Shown here: positions 1 through 9,209 of the stretch, one piece after another
Layout of the letters: every line of letters starts with the position of its first letter
How positions within the stretch are numbered: position 1 is the stretch's first letter
Source: Staphylococcus gallinarum
GTDB taxonomy: Bacteria > Bacillota > Bacilli > Staphylococcales > Staphylococcaceae
Direction: 5' to 3'
Assembly (NCBI RefSeq): GCF_000875895.1
Contig: NZ_JXCF01000256.1
Span: forward strand, 62,001 to 126,000
Length of the DNA stretch: 64,000 bases
Translations under genes and position numbers: made by a program
The notes under the pieces: generated by a model
The model's database searches: none
Told to the model about the DNA's origin: nothing
What the model saw: only the letters and a program-made list of their open reading frames with translations

Positions 1-2
1 CT

Positions 3-284
3 TTAGTTATGTCCGTTACGACACCTTATACAAATGAGTATTTTGTATTTAATAGAATTTTAAATCCTGAACACGGATTGATTACGAATATGATTTCTGC
101 GCAATTGAACCATACGTTTATTGATCCACAAGTATTACAACAAATAAATCAATCTAATCATCCTTTAGCTACGTTAACTTTGCATAGCAATAAACTACCA
201 TTATCTATTTCATTAGAGACAGCAACGATACAATATATGATGCTATCTCCAAATAATGACGGAAAACATCATAACTTAAACTAA
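3..284 (+). CDS. Unknown protein, C-terminal fragment (runs off the left edge)
   Basis: The reading frame is open from the first complete codon and ends at a TAA at 282-284. It probably continues upstream of the window, so the ATG at 9 is likely internal. No ribosome binding site can be judged. The 90-odd residues are soluble, with no membrane segment or signal, and are rich in Asn, Leu and Thr. I recognise no family. It is convergent with the ECF operon that follows. It could also be a complete small protein starting at 9. Confidence 0.5.
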   Translation, partial: LVMSVTTPYTNEYFVFNRILNPEHGLITNMISAQLNHTFIDPQVLQQINQSNHPLATLTLHSNKLPLSISLETATIQYMMLSPNNDGKHHNLN

Positions 285-319
285 TATTATCGCGTTGCAC
301 ACATGACGCTATACATATT

Positions 320-410
320 AAAGATCAACCAGAGGTTAAATGATTTTGGCCATACATCAAATAGATGTAGCTAAGTTACGCCAAATGTTTAAAAACTGAT
401 TGATCTTTTT
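320..410 (+). terminator. Possible terminator or structured 3' end after the first gene
   Basis: AAAGATCAA (320-328) pairs with TTGATCTTT (400-408), followed by more T residues. The loop is about 70 nt, unusually long for an intrinsic terminator, so this could instead be the tail of a structured RNA. Weak call. Confidence 0.25.
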
Positions 411-491
411 AAATTTAATATTTGCTTTTATTTTTGCAACACAGCATGTACCAAGCATGCTATTTGTACTTTTACTACAATAGGCTCATGT

Positions 492-1952
492 TTATAATCC
501 AATATAATGGGCTAACCTATCACGATTGAGCGGATTATTGTCGCAGTAATCTATGATTTGGCCATTTTCCATTGTAGCGATGTGGTCTGCACAATACGTA
601 ACAAATTCGAAGTCATGCGTAATAATTATTATCATGTGTCCAGATCGTGCTAATTCATTCAGTAATGTACTAAGCTTGCGCATATTTCTTCCATCTAATC
701 CACTCGAAGGTTCATCAAAAATTAAAATCTTTCTATTAGATTCTAGTGCACTTGCAATCGCTAAGCGTTGCATTTCACCACCTGACAGAGATAATGGGTG
801 TCGTTCAATATGTTCAGAAATGCCTAGTTCGCGCAAACGTTTGACTATTTGATCTTCAGCTATAGAATCATTACTTAATCGTAGTTCCGCTTCAATACTT
901 TCGGTAAACAATTGATTGTTTACATCTTGGAATACTTGAAATACCATTTTTGCCAAGTCTTTGGCATTAAGTGATTGATCATCTATTGTTATTTGTGCAT
1001 TCATCTTACGTTCTAGTCCTGTTAAACATCGTGCTAAAGTTGATTTACCTGCACCATTCTCTCCAATGATTGCTGTTATTGCTCCAAACTCTAATTTAAC
1101 TGGATTTATGTTTAACACTAGACTTTGTTGTCCTTGGTATTTAAATTGCAATCGCTCAATATTAAGTGTGCGATATCCTTGATTTTTTACACATTTAAAT
1201 TGTAATTGTTCTATCGTTGTACTTCGCAAACCATATTGCTGTATATCTTCTGTCGTCAGTTGTTTAAATGATTGATTGGTCAATTCATTTACTATACGAC
1301 CTCGTTCCATAATGACAAAGGTATCGACAATATCAATCATATAATGTAATCGATGTTCTGCAATAATGATTGTTTTCCCTTCAGCTTTCCAAATCTCTAG
1401 CATGCGTGTTAATTTCTTTATTGCCTTAATATCCAGATTCGATGAGGGCTCATCTAAAATAATACATTGGTGCCCAGTAATATAAACACTTGCACAGGCG
1501 ATCAATTGCTTTTCCCCACCTGACAACTTAAAAATAGAACGATCCAGTAATTGTTCTAATTCAAATTTCTCAACACTCTGTGTCAGGCTCTCTACAATCT
1601 GAGATGCTGGTAGTCCTATATTTTCTGATTCAAAAGCTAGCTCACGTGTTGTATTTAAACAAAAAAACTGTGTCCTAGGATTTTGAAATACGGTACCATA
1701 CCAACGTGAAATATCATCCATTGATTGATCAAATAGAGATTGATCATCCACTTTAATCACACCAGATATATCACCTTGAAAAAAGGTTGGAATGATGCCA
1801 TTTAACAAACGTATTAATGTAGATTTTCCACATCCGGAAGCCCCTGCTAAACAAATGACTTCACCTTTATTAATATTTAAATTTATATCCTTTAATTGTT
1901 TCATACCATCCGTCTGTTTATAGCTGAATGATACATCTTTAATTTCAATCAT
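492..1952 (-). CDS. ECF transporter ATPase, two fused ABC domains (A component)
   Basis: This is a 486-residue protein with two complete ABC ATPase domains in one chain. Domain 1 has Walker A GASGCGKST at 37-45, signature LSGGE at 143-147 and Walker B ending LDEP near 169. Domain 2 has Walker A GENGAGKST at 297-305, signature LSGGE at 389-393 and a DEP Walker B at 413-415. It has no membrane segments. It is the energising subunit for the T and S components encoded just upstream in the same minus-strand operon (10 bp gap to the T gene). ECF systems more often have two separate A proteins; a fused A occurs in dedicated (group I-like) cassettes. The substrate is not determined by this subunit. 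See the S component for the heme/metal hypothesis. Confidence 0.9.
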   Translation of the reverse strand: MIEIKDVSFSYKQTDGMKQLKDINLNINKGEVICLAGASGCGKSTLIRLLNGIIPTFFQGDISGVIKVDDQSLFDQSMDDISRWYGTVFQNPRTQFFCLNTTRELAFESENIGLPASQIVESLTQSVEKFELEQLLDRSIFKLSGGEKQLIACASVYITGHQCIILDEPSSNLDIKAIKKLTRMLEIWKAEGKTIIIAEHRLHYMIDIVDTFVIMERGRIVNELTNQSFKQLTTEDIQQYGLRSTTIEQLQFKCVKNQGYRTLNIERLQFKYQGQQSLVLNINPVKLEFGAITAIIGENGAGKSTLARCLTGLERKMNAQITIDDQSLNAKDLAKMVFQVFQDVNNQLFTESIEAELRLSNDSIAEDQIVKRLRELGISEHIERHPLSLSGGEMQRLAIASALESNRKILIFDEPSSGLDGRNMRKLSTLLNELARSGHMIIIITHDFEFVTYCADHIATMENGQIIDYCDNNPLNRDRLAHYIGL

Positions 1953-1961
1953 ATTTATCCC

Positions 1962-2681
1962 TCATATTACATAATAAAGTATACCTAATAACATCATTAC
2001 AATGATGACTATCCAATCGACTGCCCTAATGGTTAAAGTAATCATGTTTGTTCTAGCGTGTTGTAATGTTAAACCTCTAGTAATTGAAGCCATCGATAAC
2101 TCGTTACCAATTTTTATCACACTGTTTAATAAAGGTACTACTCTAAATTCTAGATACTTTAACGGATGTAGCAGGGCGTACTTATAATCTATACCACGCA
2201 TTTTCATTGCACGCTTTATCGCTTGTCCTTCCTCTTTAATCGTCGGTATAAACCTAAACATAACTGATAAAGGTATCGTCAATTTTCGTGGGCAATGCAT
2301 TTGTTCTAAACTAGTGATAAATGTTGCTACTTCTGTCGTCTTCAAAATATAATAACCCATTAGTAGTGCTGGTAAAAATCTTGTAACGATACCAGCAGTT
2401 ATAAATAATATAAGGGTATATATAGGAGCGTAATTAATATAAATCACCGATTCTACCATCCATGCAACCATGATAATACTTGCGCACAATATACTTTGTA
2501 TAAATTTTTTAATTGTTAACAATAATACTATCGGTAATAACATCACCAAAAGTCGTATATAAATTGCAGGAACAGCTTCACTTCCTGTTAAACTTATAAT
2601 TGAAACAATGAACATAAGACACATTTTAGTTCTTGGATCTAATAATAAACTTCCTTTGTTTATATCCATAGTTTTATTCAT
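1962..2681 (-). CDS. ECF transporter transmembrane T component (CbiQ/EcfT family)
   Basis: This is a 239-residue integral membrane protein with hydrophobic stretches across residues 20-115 and at the C-terminus. It carries the cytoplasmic coupling region typical of EcfT/CbiQ: an Ala-Met-Arg-Gly type motif appears as RAMKMRG near residue 160, and a second helix follows with SMASITRG near 200. These helices dock on the ATPase. The gene lies 10 bp from the A gene and 1 bp from the S gene, so the three are one transcription unit. ATG start at 2681. Confidence 0.88.
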   Translation of the reverse strand: MNKTMDINKGSLLLDPRTKMCLMFIVSIISLTGSEAVPAIYIRLLVMLLPIVLLLTIKKFIQSILCASIIMVAWMVESVIYINYAPIYTLILFITAGIVTRFLPALLMGYYILKTTEVATFITSLEQMHCPRKLTIPLSVMFRFIPTIKEEGQAIKRAMKMRGIDYKYALLHPLKYLEFRVVPLLNSVIKIGNELSMASITRGLTLQHARTNMITLTIRAVDWIVIIVMMLLGILYYVI

Positions 2682-2682
2682 A

Positions 2683-3267
2683 TTAAATAATACCTGCGCG
2701 TTTCATATGCTTCTTCAATATTTGTGTTGCTATCCAGAAGCCCGCCCATGAACCAATCAATGTTGCTATGACAATGATAGGAATCATCTGTATTGAGAAT
2801 ATGCTTGCAACAGTACTTTCATAGGCAATACCATATTTTTGCTGTATAAATTGCAAATAATCATTTCTCATAAAGTAAAACGGCAACAAATTCCCAATTG
2901 GCCATAATGAAAATACCATATAACCAAGATAATTTAGCTTTAAATTTTTATATTTACCCCATGCTAAAATACAGTCGGCAATTACAATTACTGGAATGCT
3001 GAGCACTAAAGCAATCCAAGGATGACCCATTACAGCAAGAATCAAACAAATCATACTGCCACAAATTGTTACTGCGCCGAACTTTTGCGTCTTCGTGATT
3101 AATAACAAAATAGGTATCCCACCAATCAAACCTATCATTGCAGGCAACAATAGCATAAATATCGGAATAATACCCAAGATACCTGGCGGTGCAATAAAGA
3201 TAAAATACACGGCAGTAAATAATCCAATATTAATTAAATCTTTCACATCGATGTTAGACTTTTCCAT
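2683..3267 (-). CDS. ECF transporter substrate-binding S component (MptD/Trep_Strep-like)
   Basis: This is a 194-residue membrane protein with about five to six hydrophobic segments and an N-terminus (VKDLINIGLFTAVYF) like the MptD/TIGR02185 group of putative ECF S components. It is the first gene of the operon and sets substrate specificity. Seen: gene order S-T-A and a Fur-like palindrome about 77 bp upstream of the ATG. Known: staphylococci have an iron-regulated ECF heme importer of this layout (LhaSTA of S. lugdunensis). Inferred: this cassette may import heme or another iron source. Other vitamin or metal substrates cannot be excluded. Confidence 0.75.
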   Translation of the reverse strand: MEKSNIDVKDLINIGLFTAVYFIFIAPPGILGIIPIFMLLLPAMIGLIGGIPILLLITKTQKFGAVTICGSMICLILAVMGHPWIALVLSIPVIVIADCILAWGKYKNLKLNYLGYMVFSLWPIGNLLPFYFMRNDYLQFIQQKYGIAYESTVASIFSIQMIPIIVIATLIGSWAGFWIATQILKKHMKRAGII

Positions 3268-3343
3268 TTATAAATCCCTTCAATCATTAATTTAAGTACA
3301 TTTTTATAAATTATTTATAGTATTATTAAAACCATACTATAAT

Positions 3344-3358
3344 TGAAAACCATTATCA
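3344..3358 (-). promoter_or_regulatory. Candidate Fur box upstream of the ECF operon
   Basis: TGAAAACCATTATCA matches the 7-1-7 Fur consensus TGATAATNATTATCA with two mismatches. It sits about 77 bp before the S-component start, where a promoter is expected. Zur and PerR boxes are related in sequence, so the regulator is inferred. Confidence 0.55.
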
Positions 3359-3372
3359 ATAACATTGTAATT

Positions 3373-3408
3373 AAAAAATGTGCGAACCAATTTAACATTG
3401 ATTCACAC
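3373..3408 (-). terminator. Intrinsic terminator of the tar cluster
   Basis: An 11-bp stem (3380-3390 with 3398-3408, one or two non-canonical pairs) is followed on the minus strand by a T-rich run at 3373-3379. It lies just downstream of the tarS-like gene and separates the tar cluster from the ECF operon. Confidence 0.75.
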
Positions 3409-3421
3409 ATCATTTTTCAAT

Positions 3422-5149
3422 TTAAAATTCTAAATTTAAATTCGGAAGTTCGATATTAAATTGACCTTTTAAATTTTTATTTTTCATTTTATCTGGTACT
3501 TCAACTTGATAGTTATATCGTTGCTGTGTCTTACTCACCGATAAATACCCTATTGTAAATGTCGCATCTGACTTAATTGTTGCAATACCTTCTTTCAAGA
3601 TATAATTAAATTCTTGGCACTCCAACTGAATTTGATGTTTACCAACTAATTTCGGTTTGAGCATTTGTGTTAATTCATTTTCAATTATATAGAATGATAA
3701 ATTATCGAAGTCTTTTGTGAAATATGGTGTAAATCTAAAATAGCGTTCACCATGTTTGACAATTGTACTAGTCTCTTTGTCATAACGATATTTAGCGCGC
3801 TTGTTTCCAATCCGTTTCGTTATTGTCATTTGATCGACACGCATCTCTAAGAATAAGTCCCAAGTTCTTTCTTTCAATAAAAATGGCACTAACTCATTAT
3901 GCTTAATACTAAATTTAAATCGCGTCTTATCATTTACTGCTAAAGGGATATAGATCAGTTCCTTTTTATTTCTAGATACTAGCTTCAACTGAATCTTAGA
4001 TGCTAATTGATTTGGATTAATCAATGTTTTCAGAAATTCAATTTCCAAATTAACTCCTGATTCATCAAAGGTAAAGTCAGTCATCTTGATATCGGGTTTG
4101 ACTGCATTCTCAAAGTGGAAAAATGGTTCTCCTTCTCCAAACTGTAACGTTAGACTATTCTTATGTGCACTAATATCATAGATATCACCATTTTGATAGC
4201 CTTCTTCCACTTTTTGGTAATGATATAGATCCTTTTTTCGCGCATAATATAATAATGGCTTTAAATTATCACTAACAATTTGATCAACTCGCTCTGGTAT
4301 TTCATGAATAAAGTCACCAATTGCGTCCATCCATTCAGCTTTCTTATCATCAGCAATTCTCAATGAAAATTGCGTCGTTCTTGAGAAACTAAAGTGTCGT
4401 TCGATAAATATACGTAATACGGCATCAGTGCTGTTGAGTGTCTTACTATGCACAATAGCACGTACGATTTGTTGCATTGCTTGATAATAATCTTTAGGCT
4501 CCACATAAGCAGCACTCATATGTTCACCTTCGCGTCTCGTTGCATAATAATATGATTTATCTGCTAACACACCTATCTTCTGAGCATTCACATAGGCTTG
4601 CATGGTAAATATTTGATCTTCAGCACTTCTAATATGCTCTGGAAAATAAATATCATGCGTTCTGAGTAATGCTGTGCGGTAAAATTTCGTTGGACTTAAT
4701 GTATAAATGATTCTAGAATCTTCAATTGCAACATCAGCCTTTGTTTCAGTGAACATTGATTTTGGAACTCCGCGACCATTAACGCCTTCCATTTTCACTA
4801 AAACCACGTCCTGATTATTACGTTCAATAAACTGTTGCACATCTTTTAATGTATCTTGGTGTATATAATCATCAGAATCCACAAAGAAGACAAATTCCCC
4901 TTGTGCTATTTTCAAAGCTGTATTTCTTGGTTTGCCTGGACCTCCAGAGTTCTGTTCTAAACGTTTTATTATTAAATTCATCTTATTCTCATAAGTTTTA
5001 GCAATTTCTAGTGTTTTATCCGTCGAACAGTCATCGACTAATAACACCTCATATTGTTGTTTATCAATTGTTTGATTCTTCAAACTATCGAGTAATTCGG
5101 CTATATACCTTTCTGAATTATAACTAGGTATAATCACTGAAAATTTCAT
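3422..5149 (-). CDS. tarS: TarS-like poly(ribitol-phosphate) N-acetylglucosaminyltransferase
   Basis: This 575-residue GT-A family 2 glycosyltransferase is close to S. aureus TarS (573 aa) in length and motif order. Visible motifs are the N-terminal nucleotide-binding fold with VDDCSTD (38-44), the NSGGPGKPRN loop (67-76), the metal-binding DSD at 91-93, the catalytic SAEDQ at 175-179, and a YYATRREGEH acceptor segment (201-210). The Asp in SAEDQ and the Arg/His at 206/210 fall at positions known to matter in TarS. The C-terminal half (about 350-575) corresponds to the TarS trimerisation and accessory domains. It should add GlcNAc to ribitol-phosphate teichoic acid at the inner membrane face. 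It is the last gene of the tarI-J-L cluster; S. aureus tarS is encoded elsewhere. The anomer (beta versus alpha) is inferred from TarS likeness only. Confidence 0.85.
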   Translation of the reverse strand: MKFSVIIPSYNSERYIAELLDSLKNQTIDKQQYEVLLVDDCSTDKTLEIAKTYENKMNLIIKRLEQNSGGPGKPRNTALKIAQGEFVFFVDSDDYIHQDTLKDVQQFIERNNQDVVLVKMEGVNGRGVPKSMFTETKADVAIEDSRIIYTLSPTKFYRTALLRTHDIYFPEHIRSAEDQIFTMQAYVNAQKIGVLADKSYYYATRREGEHMSAAYVEPKDYYQAMQQIVRAIVHSKTLNSTDAVLRIFIERHFSFSRTTQFSLRIADDKKAEWMDAIGDFIHEIPERVDQIVSDNLKPLLYYARKKDLYHYQKVEEGYQNGDIYDISAHKNSLTLQFGEGEPFFHFENAVKPDIKMTDFTFDESGVNLEIEFLKTLINPNQLASKIQLKLVSRNKKELIYIPLAVNDKTRFKFSIKHNELVPFLLKERTWDLFLEMRVDQMTITKRIGNKRAKYRYDKETSTIVKHGERYFRFTPYFTKDFDNLSFYIIENELTQMLKPKLVGKHQIQLECQEFNYILKEGIATIKSDATFTIGYLSVSKTQQRYNYQVEVPDKMKNKNLKGQFNIELPNLNLEF

Positions 5150-5200
5150 TATTTATTCCACCTTTATCAAGTCGTCTCTATGCATGTAACTGAGTATGAA

Positions 5201-6889
5201 TCAACTACCAAACACATTTCTAACTAATCTTTCACTAGAACGTCCATCTTGGTATTTAAAGTGTTTATTAAGGAATGGCTCTACTTTTTCCGCTTCATAG
5301 TCGCCATGCTCTAGTGCAATCATAAGTTCAGTAAATGTCTCAACAATCTTTCCTGGTACAAAGGTTTCATAAGGTTCATAAAAATCACGCGACGTAATAT
5401 AATCTTCTAAATCAAAAGCATAAAACAACATTGGTCGTTTAAATACTGCAAATTCATATACAAGTGATGAATAATCACTAATTAAGATATCCGTGACAAA
5501 TAATATGTCATTTACTTCTCTAAATTCTGAAACATCTACAAAATATTCTTGATATTGCCTAGGTATTTCCAGTTTATTTTTAACGAAAGGATGCATTTTA
5601 AATAAAATTACAGCCTGATTTGTTTGGCAATATTGTGCCAAGCGTGCAAAGTCGATCTTAAAGAATGGATAATGCGCTGTATGATGACCATTTCCTCTAA
5701 AGGTTGGTGCAAAGAGCACAACTTTTTTACTTTGAATAATCGGTAATTCAGCTTCCATTTCAGCAACAATTTGTTGTTCATATTGCTCATCAAATAATGT
5801 ATCCGTTCGAGGTACACCTGTTGGAATAATGTTCTGTTCCTTTATGCCAAATGCTTCTCCATAAAATGGAATATCCGTTTCTGAAGATACAAATGCCTTG
5901 GTATAGTTTCTGTGATTCACAGAGTTAAAGAAAGGACCGCCCTTTTTACCTGCTCTACTATAACCAACCGTCTTAAATGCACCCACTGCATGCCATACTT
6001 GTATGATTTCTTGGCTTTTTCTAAAATTAACCTTGTATAACAATGGATGGAAATCATCTACAAATATGTAATCAGCTTTACCTAATAAATAAGGAAATCT
6101 AAACTTATCTATAAAATTTCTTCGTGCTGAAATATTTGATTTAAATAATGCATGTATTTGATATTGAGCATCTAGATTTTGGCGTAACATTTCTTCGTAT
6201 ACATACAAGAAATTACCGGACATATCACTCCGAGAGTCTGATGTAAACAATACTGTATTGCCTTTTCTCAAATGGAAAAACTTCGTTATATTGAATATTG
6301 TTTTAAAGGTAAAATCCCTTATATTATATGAGTATTTATTATATTTTGCCTTTAGTTCATCTATTTTTCTTTTTAATGGATTTACCTTTGGTGCTGGACT
6401 TTTAAAGTTAATATCTAAGACAAATTCATTTACTTCACTAGATATCATAGGCTTGACGCTATATTCTGTTTGCTTTGAATTCCCGCCTTTTTTAAATACC
6501 CATTTATAATGATCTAGTAAAAAGTTATGTTTACTGTTTATTGTTTCTTGAGTTTCATATTGTTCTATCGCTTCTTCTGACAACTCATAATTAGTAGGGT
6601 CTAATAAGGTATCATTTACTTGCGCAATATAATCATAATCACCCTTGTAAACGACAAGATATTCTCCACTTGGTAAATAATTCCCATCATCTAAAATGGC
6701 AACATTAAATCGTGCAGTAAAATGATTATCCTCAATCGTTACCTGATTCGCTAACAATTGCTTAGTTTCTGTCAAATTTCTAAGGTAAATAGCTTTATCA
6801 TTTAACGCAATACCTTCAACATGACCTTCAATATATAATTGTATTCGTTCCCAATATATATGATCGATTATAAACTTTGATTGAGTCAA
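5201..6889 (-). CDS. tarL: TarL-like ribitol-phosphate polymerase (CDP-glycerol/ribitol phosphotransferase family)
   Basis: At 562 residues it has exactly the length known for TarL. An N-terminal beta-rich region (1-160) precedes the CDP-alcohol phosphotransferase domain (about 200-560). That domain has the catalytic-type WHAVGAFKT at 299-307, APTFRGNG at 394-401, KMHPF at 431-435 and SDYSSLVYEF at 471-480. It should polymerise ribitol phosphate from CDP-ribitol onto the linkage unit at the membrane. The start is a TTG at 6889 preceded by GAGAGG. It lies between tarJ (96 bp) and tarS (51 bp). TarB/TarF-type primases are not here, so priming must come from elsewhere. TarK or TarF-type activity is the alternative; the tarI/tarJ neighbours favour ribitol. 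Confidence 0.85.
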   Translation of the reverse strand: MTQSKFIIDHIYWERIQLYIEGHVEGIALNDKAIYLRNLTETKQLLANQVTIEDNHFTARFNVAILDDGNYLPSGEYLVVYKGDYDYIAQVNDTLLDPTNYELSEEAIEQYETQETINSKHNFLLDHYKWVFKKGGNSKQTEYSVKPMISSEVNEFVLDINFKSPAPKVNPLKRKIDELKAKYNKYSYNIRDFTFKTIFNITKFFHLRKGNTVLFTSDSRSDMSGNFLYVYEEMLRQNLDAQYQIHALFKSNISARRNFIDKFRFPYLLGKADYIFVDDFHPLLYKVNFRKSQEIIQVWHAVGAFKTVGYSRAGKKGGPFFNSVNHRNYTKAFVSSETDIPFYGEAFGIKEQNIIPTGVPRTDTLFDEQYEQQIVAEMEAELPIIQSKKVVLFAPTFRGNGHHTAHYPFFKIDFARLAQYCQTNQAVILFKMHPFVKNKLEIPRQYQEYFVDVSEFREVNDILFVTDILISDYSSLVYEFAVFKRPMLFYAFDLEDYITSRDFYEPYETFVPGKIVETFTELMIALEHGDYEAEKVEPFLNKHFKYQDGRSSERLVRNVFGS

Positions 6890-6985
6890 TTTAACAAATC
6901 CTCTCTAAGTACGTTGGTTTATATTTTCATCAACTAGCTTCACTTTAACGTTGTACAATTCTAATTTGTGTATTATCTACGTATG

Positions 6986-8014
6986 CTACATTGTCCACTT
7001 AATCACTGTCTTTCCCCATGATGTAGACAGATCTGCTTCAAATGCTTGTATTGCATCGTTGATGGTTTTGACTTCATATTCTTCACCTTTTAATAAAGAT
7101 AGCTTTTCTACAATATCTGGATTATCTTTATATAATTGCGCTACATCCTTAAAATCTTGCGCACCACTTCGGCTACTACCAAACAAGGTGAGTCCTTTTT
7201 CTAATACCATACGCGTATTAATCTCAACGCCATATTCACTAACACCTAGTAAGCTAATACTGCCTTCAGGAGAAATCAAATCTATCATTTGGTTGATTGC
7301 AGCTTGGCTTCCTTTACCACCTACACATTCGAAAGCATGATCAAATGTTACACCTTCTGGAATATCATGAATATGGTAAACTGCATCTACGAAAGAAAAA
7401 TGACTTAATTTAAAGTCTGTTTTACCAAAAGCATAAATTTTGGCATCAGGATAAAGTTTATGTAGCAACATTGCTGTAATGTATCCTAAATTACCATCTC
7501 CCCATATTCCAAAACTCTTTCTATTTGAAATAGATTTTTGTTTAAATCGTTGAATTGCATGCCAACTCACGCTTACTAATTCTGAATATGCAATTGTACT
7601 TAAATCCTTTATCGAATCATCCAATTCTACAAGTCGATCATGATCCATAAATACATAATCCTGCATAAATCCATCAAAACCACTCGACCTAAATTTACTA
7701 CTCGCTAAATAATTCTCTGAAATCATATCGTCTACTTCAGTAGGCGTATTCGGAACCAATAGCACCTTCGTTCCTACTGCAAATTCACCTTGTTGATCGT
7801 AAACAACTTCTCCAACACCTTCATGTATTAATGACATTGGTAATTTTTTATGCAAGACGCTTTGATTACGACTTCCGGTATAATAGCGTTGATCAGCTGC
7901 ACAAATGGATAAATACAACGGTCGAACTACGACTTGATCACTCTTAATATCTTCATTATTGTACGTGACTTCGATTTGCCTTGGTGCAACGAGTTGGTAT
8001 ACTTGATTAATCAC
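6986..8014 (-). CDS. tarJ: Ribulose-5-phosphate reductase (TarJ), NADPH-dependent
   Basis: This zinc-type MDR alcohol dehydrogenase family protein closely resembles TarJ, which reduces D-ribulose 5-phosphate to D-ribitol 5-phosphate for TarI. Family features include the opening [26 protein letters not shown] (a variant zinc site), [10 protein letters not shown], the nucleotide fold [13 protein letters not shown] and the closing [12 protein letters not shown]. The frame is open to an ATG at 8026, but a GTG at 8014 matches the family N-terminus, has a GGGTGGG ribosome site and overlaps the tarI stop by 8 bp. That indicates translational coupling. Length from the GTG is 342 residues, near the usual 341. 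Confidence 0.92.
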   Translation of the reverse strand: MINQVYQLVAPRQIEVTYNNEDIKSDQVVVRPLYLSICAADQRYYTGSRNQSVLHKKLPMSLIHEGVGEVVYDQQGEFAVGTKVLLVPNTPTEVDDMISENYLASSKFRSSGFDGFMQDYVFMDHDRLVELDDSIKDLSTIAYSELVSVSWHAIQRFKQKSISNRKSFGIWGDGNLGYITAMLLHKLYPDAKIYAFGKTDFKLSHFSFVDAVYHIHDIPEGVTFDHAFECVGGKGSQAAINQMIDLISPEGSISLLGVSEYGVEINTRMVLEKGLTLFGSSRSGAQDFKDVAQLYKDNPDIVEKLSLLKGEEYEVKTINDAIQAFEADLSTSWGKTVIKWTM

Positions 8015-8723
8015 TCGACATCCCACCCTTTATGATTGAGTTAGCTACTTTGAGATCATAAGGTGTCGTAATTTTAATGTTGTATAATTCGCCATTCACT
8101 AATTGAACGTGTTCATTGCTAACGACAAGTATTTTACAAGCGTCCGTTAACACTTGCTTATCTTCTGCAGATAATTTGTTATAGTTCGAGCGTAATAAAT
8201 TGATATTAAACGATTGCGGTGTTTGTCCTTGATACATTTCATTTCTTACTGGTATAGATTGTATCGACTCTCCATCGGCTGAAGTAATAATGGTATCCGT
8301 TGCCGGAATAACCGTATCGACTGCACCATGTTGTATGACTTGATCAATATTCTCTTTAATAATTCTTCTTGTTAAAAACGGTCTTACAGCATCATGCGTA
8401 ACAATTACATCCGTTTCATTAACTCCAGATTCCGCTTCTATCGCTGCAATAATATTCATAATTGTTTCATTGCGATCTGCGCCACCTTGAATAATGGTAA
8501 TTCTGTCATCATCGATTTTATGTTTTTTTAATGTGTCTTTGGTATGTGAAATCCATTTTTGCGGTGTTGCAATGTATATCTTGTCAAATTCATTAGTTAG
8601 CAGAAATTTCTCTACTGTATGCACCAATATTGGTTTACCATCTAAATCTAAGAATTGTTTTGGCAATGGTACGTTTCCCATTCTAGAACCAATGCCCCCT
8701 GCTAAGATACCAGCATAAATCAT
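8007..8723 (-). CDS. tarI: D-ribitol-5-phosphate cytidylyltransferase (TarI)
   Basis: This is a 238-residue nucleotidyltransferase of the IspD/TarI family, making CDP-ribitol from CTP and ribitol 5-phosphate. It has the CTP-binding N-terminus [10 protein letters not shown] at 7-16, the PKQF contact segment near 21, [10 protein letters not shown] near 108-117, and the TPYDLK motif near the C-terminus. The ATG at 8723 is preceded by AGGGAGG. It is the first gene of the cluster and overlaps tarJ. IspD (MEP pathway) is excluded by context: staphylococci use mevalonate, and the mevalonate genes are in this window. Confidence 0.92.
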   Translation of the reverse strand: MIYAGILAGGIGSRMGNVPLPKQFLDLDGKPILVHTVEKFLLTNEFDKIYIATPQKWISHTKDTLKKHKIDDDRITIIQGGADRNETIMNIIAAIEAESGVNETDVIVTHDAVRPFLTRRIIKENIDQVIQHGAVDTVIPATDTIITSADGESIQSIPVRNEMYQGQTPQSFNINLLRSNYNKLSAEDKQVLTDACKILVVSNEHVQLVNGELYNIKITTPYDLKVANSIIKGGMSSD

Positions 8724-9132
8724 ATAAATTCCTCCCTAAGAATTACATTCTCTCTATCTACTGTGTGCTTAGTTACTTGAATTTTATTTTCATCAAATTT
8801 TCGTTAACGACTCCCAATTCATTTGTAAGAAACATAATTATATCTATCACTAATTCCTTTTTTGTAGTTATACCCCACGTGGAAGTGTTTTATCCCACTT
8901 TTTGACTCTAGATATATTTTTATAAAAATTAAAACTTTAATACATAAATGTTATTTTTCCCTTTTTGAGAAAATAACATCTAATTTTAGTTTTATTCAAC
9001 TTTAAATTTTCAGAATATATTTACAAGTCAGATAATCATTAGTATATTTTTACATATAGCATAGATTACGAACTATAGTTTTACATTTTAAAGCTAACAA
9101 AAGCGCTATTGCATAACATGAAACGAGGTATT
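8724..9132. promoter_or_regulatory. Divergent promoter region between tarI and the epimerase gene
   Basis: This is about 400 bp of very AT-rich sequence between two divergent genes. It must hold the tarI promoter and the promoter of the class III aminotransferase-fold gene. I see a CodY-like box at 9005-9019 and no other coding frame before 9133. A small inverted repeat, CCCACGTGG, lies near 8874-8882. Confidence 0.6.
9005..9019 (+). promoter_or_regulatory. CodY-like box upstream of the putative isoleucine epimerase
   Basis: AATTTTCAGAATATA matches the CodY consensus AATTTTCWGAAAATT at 13 of 15 positions. CodY responds to branched-chain amino acids and GTP, which fits a branched-chain amino acid enzyme downstream. 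Binding is inferred. Confidence 0.5.
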
Positions 9133-9207
9133 ATGCGTATTTTAAAGACATGGACCTCGAATGATATAGTGCTAAACTCAAACACCATATCTTGGGAGGC
9201 GAATTAA
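9133..9207 (+). CDS. Possible 24-residue leader peptide before the epimerase gene
   Basis: A short ORF starts with ATG at 9133, preceded by an ACGAGG site with a usable spacing. It stops with TAA at 9205-9207, two bases before the ATG at 9210, and spans that gene's ribosome binding site. It encodes 24 residues including two Trp and three Ile. Its stop position would allow translational coupling or leader-dependent control. It may equally be chance. Confidence 0.3.
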   Translation: MRILKTWTSNDIVLNSNTISWEAN

Positions 9208-9209
9208 TT

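Noticed and set aside
553-852. 99-codon frame antisense to the ECF ATPase gene
   Set aside because: Shadow of a conserved ABC domain, no ribosome site.
8007-8026. ATG start at 8026 for tarJ
   Set aside because: The GTG at 8014 matches the family N-terminus and has the better spaced ribosome site.
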